A DNA stretch of 64,000 bases from Saprospiraceae bacterium (lineage in GTDB: Bacteria; Bacteroidota; Bacteroidia; Chitinophagales; Saprospiraceae). Location of the stretch: NCBI GenBank assembly GCA_028282725.1, contig JANQHF010000082.1, forward strand, positions 1-64,000, written 5' to 3'. Below, in pieces: positions 61,798 to 64,000 of the stretch; the first letter of the stretch is position 1, and each line of letters starts with the position of its first letter. The notes beneath the pieces are model-generated. The model made no database searches and was not told where the DNA came from. It saw only the letters and a program-made list of their open reading frames with translations. The translations under genes and the position numbers were made by a program.

Positions 61798-61831
61798 AGA
61801 GCTTCTCTTTGCCGGGAAGCTCTTTTTTTAT
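61798..61831 (+). terminator. Rho-independent terminator after groEL
   Basis: AGAGCTTC-TCTTTGCCGG-GAAGCTCT followed by a T run. Confidence 0.8.
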
Positions 61832-61862
61832 ATAACGATCTGTATTATATTTCCTCACCAAA

Positions 61863-62705
61863 TTGATTGCCGTGGTTTTCGATTCCATAATCGCTGATCT
61901 GCAGGAATATTACGAGGCCTTTATCTCCCTGTTGCCGCAATTTATAACGGGTATTCTTGTGCTTTTCATTTTTTGGGTCTTGTCCAAAATTCTGAAAAGA
62001 ATATTACAAAGAGCACTTGATCCAAAATTTGAAGATAAGCTAGTCCTTCGATTCATCTTGAAGACGGTTAACCTGATTTTTTTTGGAATTGCTGTACTCG
62101 TTTTTTTAAAGATAATTGGCCTTGGAGATATCGCAATGGGAATTTGGGGGACAGCGGGTATTGGTGCCTTCGTTATTGGTTTTGCATTTAAAGATATTGG
62201 GGAACATTTTTTGGCTGGTTTTATCCTCGCTTTTAACAGGCCTTTTGGTATTGGTGATGTGATTGAGGTGGACGACCGTGCAGGGAAGGTTGTAGGCCTG
62301 AATTTGAGGAATACGCACATTAAATCGTTTGATGGGAAGGATGTCTATATTCCCAATGGCATTGTCGTGAAACATCCCTTGTCTAATTATACAATTGACG
62401 GCTTTCTCAGGAATGAATTTGAAATCGAAATTAAAATCGATGCGGATATCGACAAGGCGACTTCGATTATTTATCGTGTCATTAACGAACACCCCTATGT
62501 CCTGAAGAACAAGAAAAAACCTGACATCAATATCGCCTATGTCGGTAATCAAAGTATAAAGATGCGTGTGTTGTACTGGATTGATACTACTGATGAGAAT
62601 GTCAACACATTCAGGATTCGACTTGAGCTTGTCCGTGGTATTGTGGAACAATTCAATCGCAATCAAATTGATTTTCCGGAGCGAATTACGGATCTCTCGA
62701 TATAA
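61863..62705 (+). CDS. Small-conductance mechanosensitive ion channel (MscS family)
   Basis: 'GIWGTAGIGAFVIGFAFKDIGEHFLAGFILAFNRPFGIGDVIEVDDRAGKVVGLNLRNTHIKSFDGKDVYIPNG'. Confidence 0.94.
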   Translation: MIAVVFDSIIADLQEYYEAFISLLPQFITGILVLFIFWVLSKILKRILQRALDPKFEDKLVLRFILKTVNLIFFGIAVLVFLKIIGLGDIAMGIWGTAGIGAFVIGFAFKDIGEHFLAGFILAFNRPFGIGDVIEVDDRAGKVVGLNLRNTHIKSFDGKDVYIPNGIVVKHPLSNYTIDGFLRNEFEIEIKIDADIDKATSIIYRVINEHPYVLKNKKKPDINIAYVGNQSIKMRVLYWIDTTDENVNTFRIRLELVRGIVEQFNRNQIDFPERITDLSI

Positions 62706-62864
62706 GACATACAGGTTTGATTTTAAGTTAACTCCGGAAATATTATAATTTTCTAGCTATATAATTTTCCAAATTCGATCCTTACCTGCTTTATTGTATT
62801 TTTCAGAATTTCCATTGTAATAGGAATTGAAGCTTCAGCTGGATTGCTACTTTAGCTTTCCAAT

Positions 62865-63224
62865 TTGAGAATTATGAGCCAATTGTCGGGGTGTATTTTT
62901 TTTCTCTTACTCAATGTGACAATGGTCCATCAGGAAGCATCGGATTTGAAAATGACTGAAGCCATTGATGAAGTTACTATTAAAAGCATTCTAAGCGAGG
63001 ATCAAAAATCACTGCACCTTCAAATATCACTACCCATCTCCAGTAATGTAGGTTTTGAATTATATGATGAAGAGGATTCGATTGTCCATCTTTGGCATGG
63101 GCAACAACTGTCATTGGGAGATCACCAGCTTAAATTAAACTTGCCCCATTTATCCGGCAAACGATACATGCTTCATATCCAGGTGGGAAACGAGATTTTT
63201 AAACAACTTCTTTATATTCAGTGA
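62865..63224 (+). CDS. Small secreted protein resembling a lone T9SS CTD/FlgD-like Ig domain
   Basis: Signal peptide; 'VGFELYDEEDSIVHLWHGQQLSLGDHQLKLNLPHLSGKRYMLHIQVGNEIFKQLLYIQ' CTD-like beta pattern. Confidence 0.6.
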   Translation: MRIMSQLSGCIFFLLLNVTMVHQEASDLKMTEAIDEVTIKSILSEDQKSLHLQISLPISSNVGFELYDEEDSIVHLWHGQQLSLGDHQLKLNLPHLSGKRYMLHIQVGNEIFKQLLYIQ

Positions 63225-64000
63225 GTCTGTTGAAGGAACTGATTCCTGTGTGAAATCAGGGCAAGTCCGATAAAAGTGAGCACACCATTCAGGGCGATCA
63301 GCATATACCCAAATTCCAGCCCATTAAACCATTGCCGGGAATTGCTGTCCAGGACAAAGGAAATGACCGGTGCAAGAATACAGACAGGAAGTGCCCATCG
63401 ATCATAAATAGGCCGTTTGGTAATCATGCCAAATGTGAATAAGCCGAGGATCGGCCCATAGGTATACCCTGCTGCTATAAACAAGGAATTTATAATTGCA
63501 TCATTGTTGAGCGCACGAAATCCGAGAATCACGATGAAAAGGATAATGGAGAAGGTAATATGTGTTTTGAGCCGGGTTCTTCTTTTTTCATCTTCACTCC
63601 TCGTATCTCTTTCAAAATTCAGGAAATCAATACAGAACGATGTTGTCAATGCTGTCAAGGCAGAATCCGCGCTGGAATACGCTGCTGCAATCAAGCCCAA
63701 TATGAATACAATTCCGATGACCGGTCCGAGGTGATTGAGTGCGATTTGCGGAAATAAGAGATCCGACCTCTCAGGAATGGCCAATCCTGTTTGACTTGCA
63801 TATATGTAGAGCAATGCACCCAGGCTTAAAAACAGCAAGTTGGCAAAGATCAATATAAAACTGAATGTGAATACATTCTTCTGTGCATCTCTCAGGGTCT
63901 TGCAAGTCAGGTTTTTTTGCATCATATCCTGGTCGAGGCCAGTCATCACGACGGCAATGAGTGCCCCGCTGATGAATTGCTTGAAGAAGTTGTTTTGATC
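63218..64000 (-). CDS. Sodium:solute symporter (SSS family), partial, runs off the window end
   Basis: 'VVMTGLDQDMMQKNLTCKTLRDAQKNVFTFSFILIFANLLFLSLGALLYIYA'; frame stays open to position 64000. Confidence 0.9.
   Translation of the reverse strand, partial: DQNNFFKQFISGALIAVVMTGLDQDMMQKNLTCKTLRDAQKNVFTFSFILIFANLLFLSLGALLYIYASQTGLAIPERSDLLFPQIALNHLGPVIGIVFILGLIAAAYSSADSALTALTTSFCIDFLNFERDTRSEDEKRRTRLKTHITFSIILFIVILGFRALNNDAIINSLFIAAGYTYGPILGLFTFGMITKRPIYDRWALPVCILAPVISFVLDSNSRQWFNGLEFGYMLIALNGVLTFIGLALISHRNQFLQQTH

Overview
The window reads as a chromosomal segment of a Bacteroidota bacterium, probably Saprospiria/Lewinella-like. This rests on T9SS-type sorting tails, DUF1080/VCBS proteins and TAnnTTTG-like promoter boxes. 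No rRNA, tRNA, CRISPR array, phage or intact transposase was recognised. Main blocks: (i) 0.15-6.7 kb, secreted and carbohydrate-associated genes (FG-GAP/VCBS-ASPIC protein, CDGSH protein, tandem DUF1080 protein, Gfo/Idh/MocA oxidoreductase, sulfatase). (ii) 6.7-19.2 kb, a hexuronate/fucose-type catabolic and transport cluster (uxuA, SDR, fucP, mutarotase, uxaA-family, uxaC, TRAP DctPQM, DASS permease). (iii) 19.4-23.2 kb, poorly characterised Bacteroidota proteins. (iv) 24-45 kb, sulfur/respiratory genes (MBL-rhodanese, DUF3365 haem protein, rhodaneses, SpdH-like flavoprotein, sdhCAB, aspA, SulP, Crp/Fnr, a molybdopterin oxidoreductase with a fused FeS-NrfD partner, ArsR). (v) 45-64 kb, housekeeping genes (hemW, O-methyltransferase, acyl-CoA dehydrogenase/SCP2, ald, tsaE, miaB, sigma-54 activator, lptE, secG, groES-groEL, mscS, SSS symporter). 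The most interesting non-routine signals are: a ~0.5 kb non-coding island bounded by inverted hairpins (23.2-23.8 kb); a degenerate second copy of an MFS 3' end placing a TPR gene between direct repeats (29.09 and 31.32 kb); bipartite REP-like palindromes; an apparently internally deleted secreted protein; a possible sigma-54 promoter with phased repeats upstream of groES; and the ArsR / fused FeS-NrfD / Mo-enzyme / rhodanese operon. All family calls come from reading motifs by eye; no searches were run.
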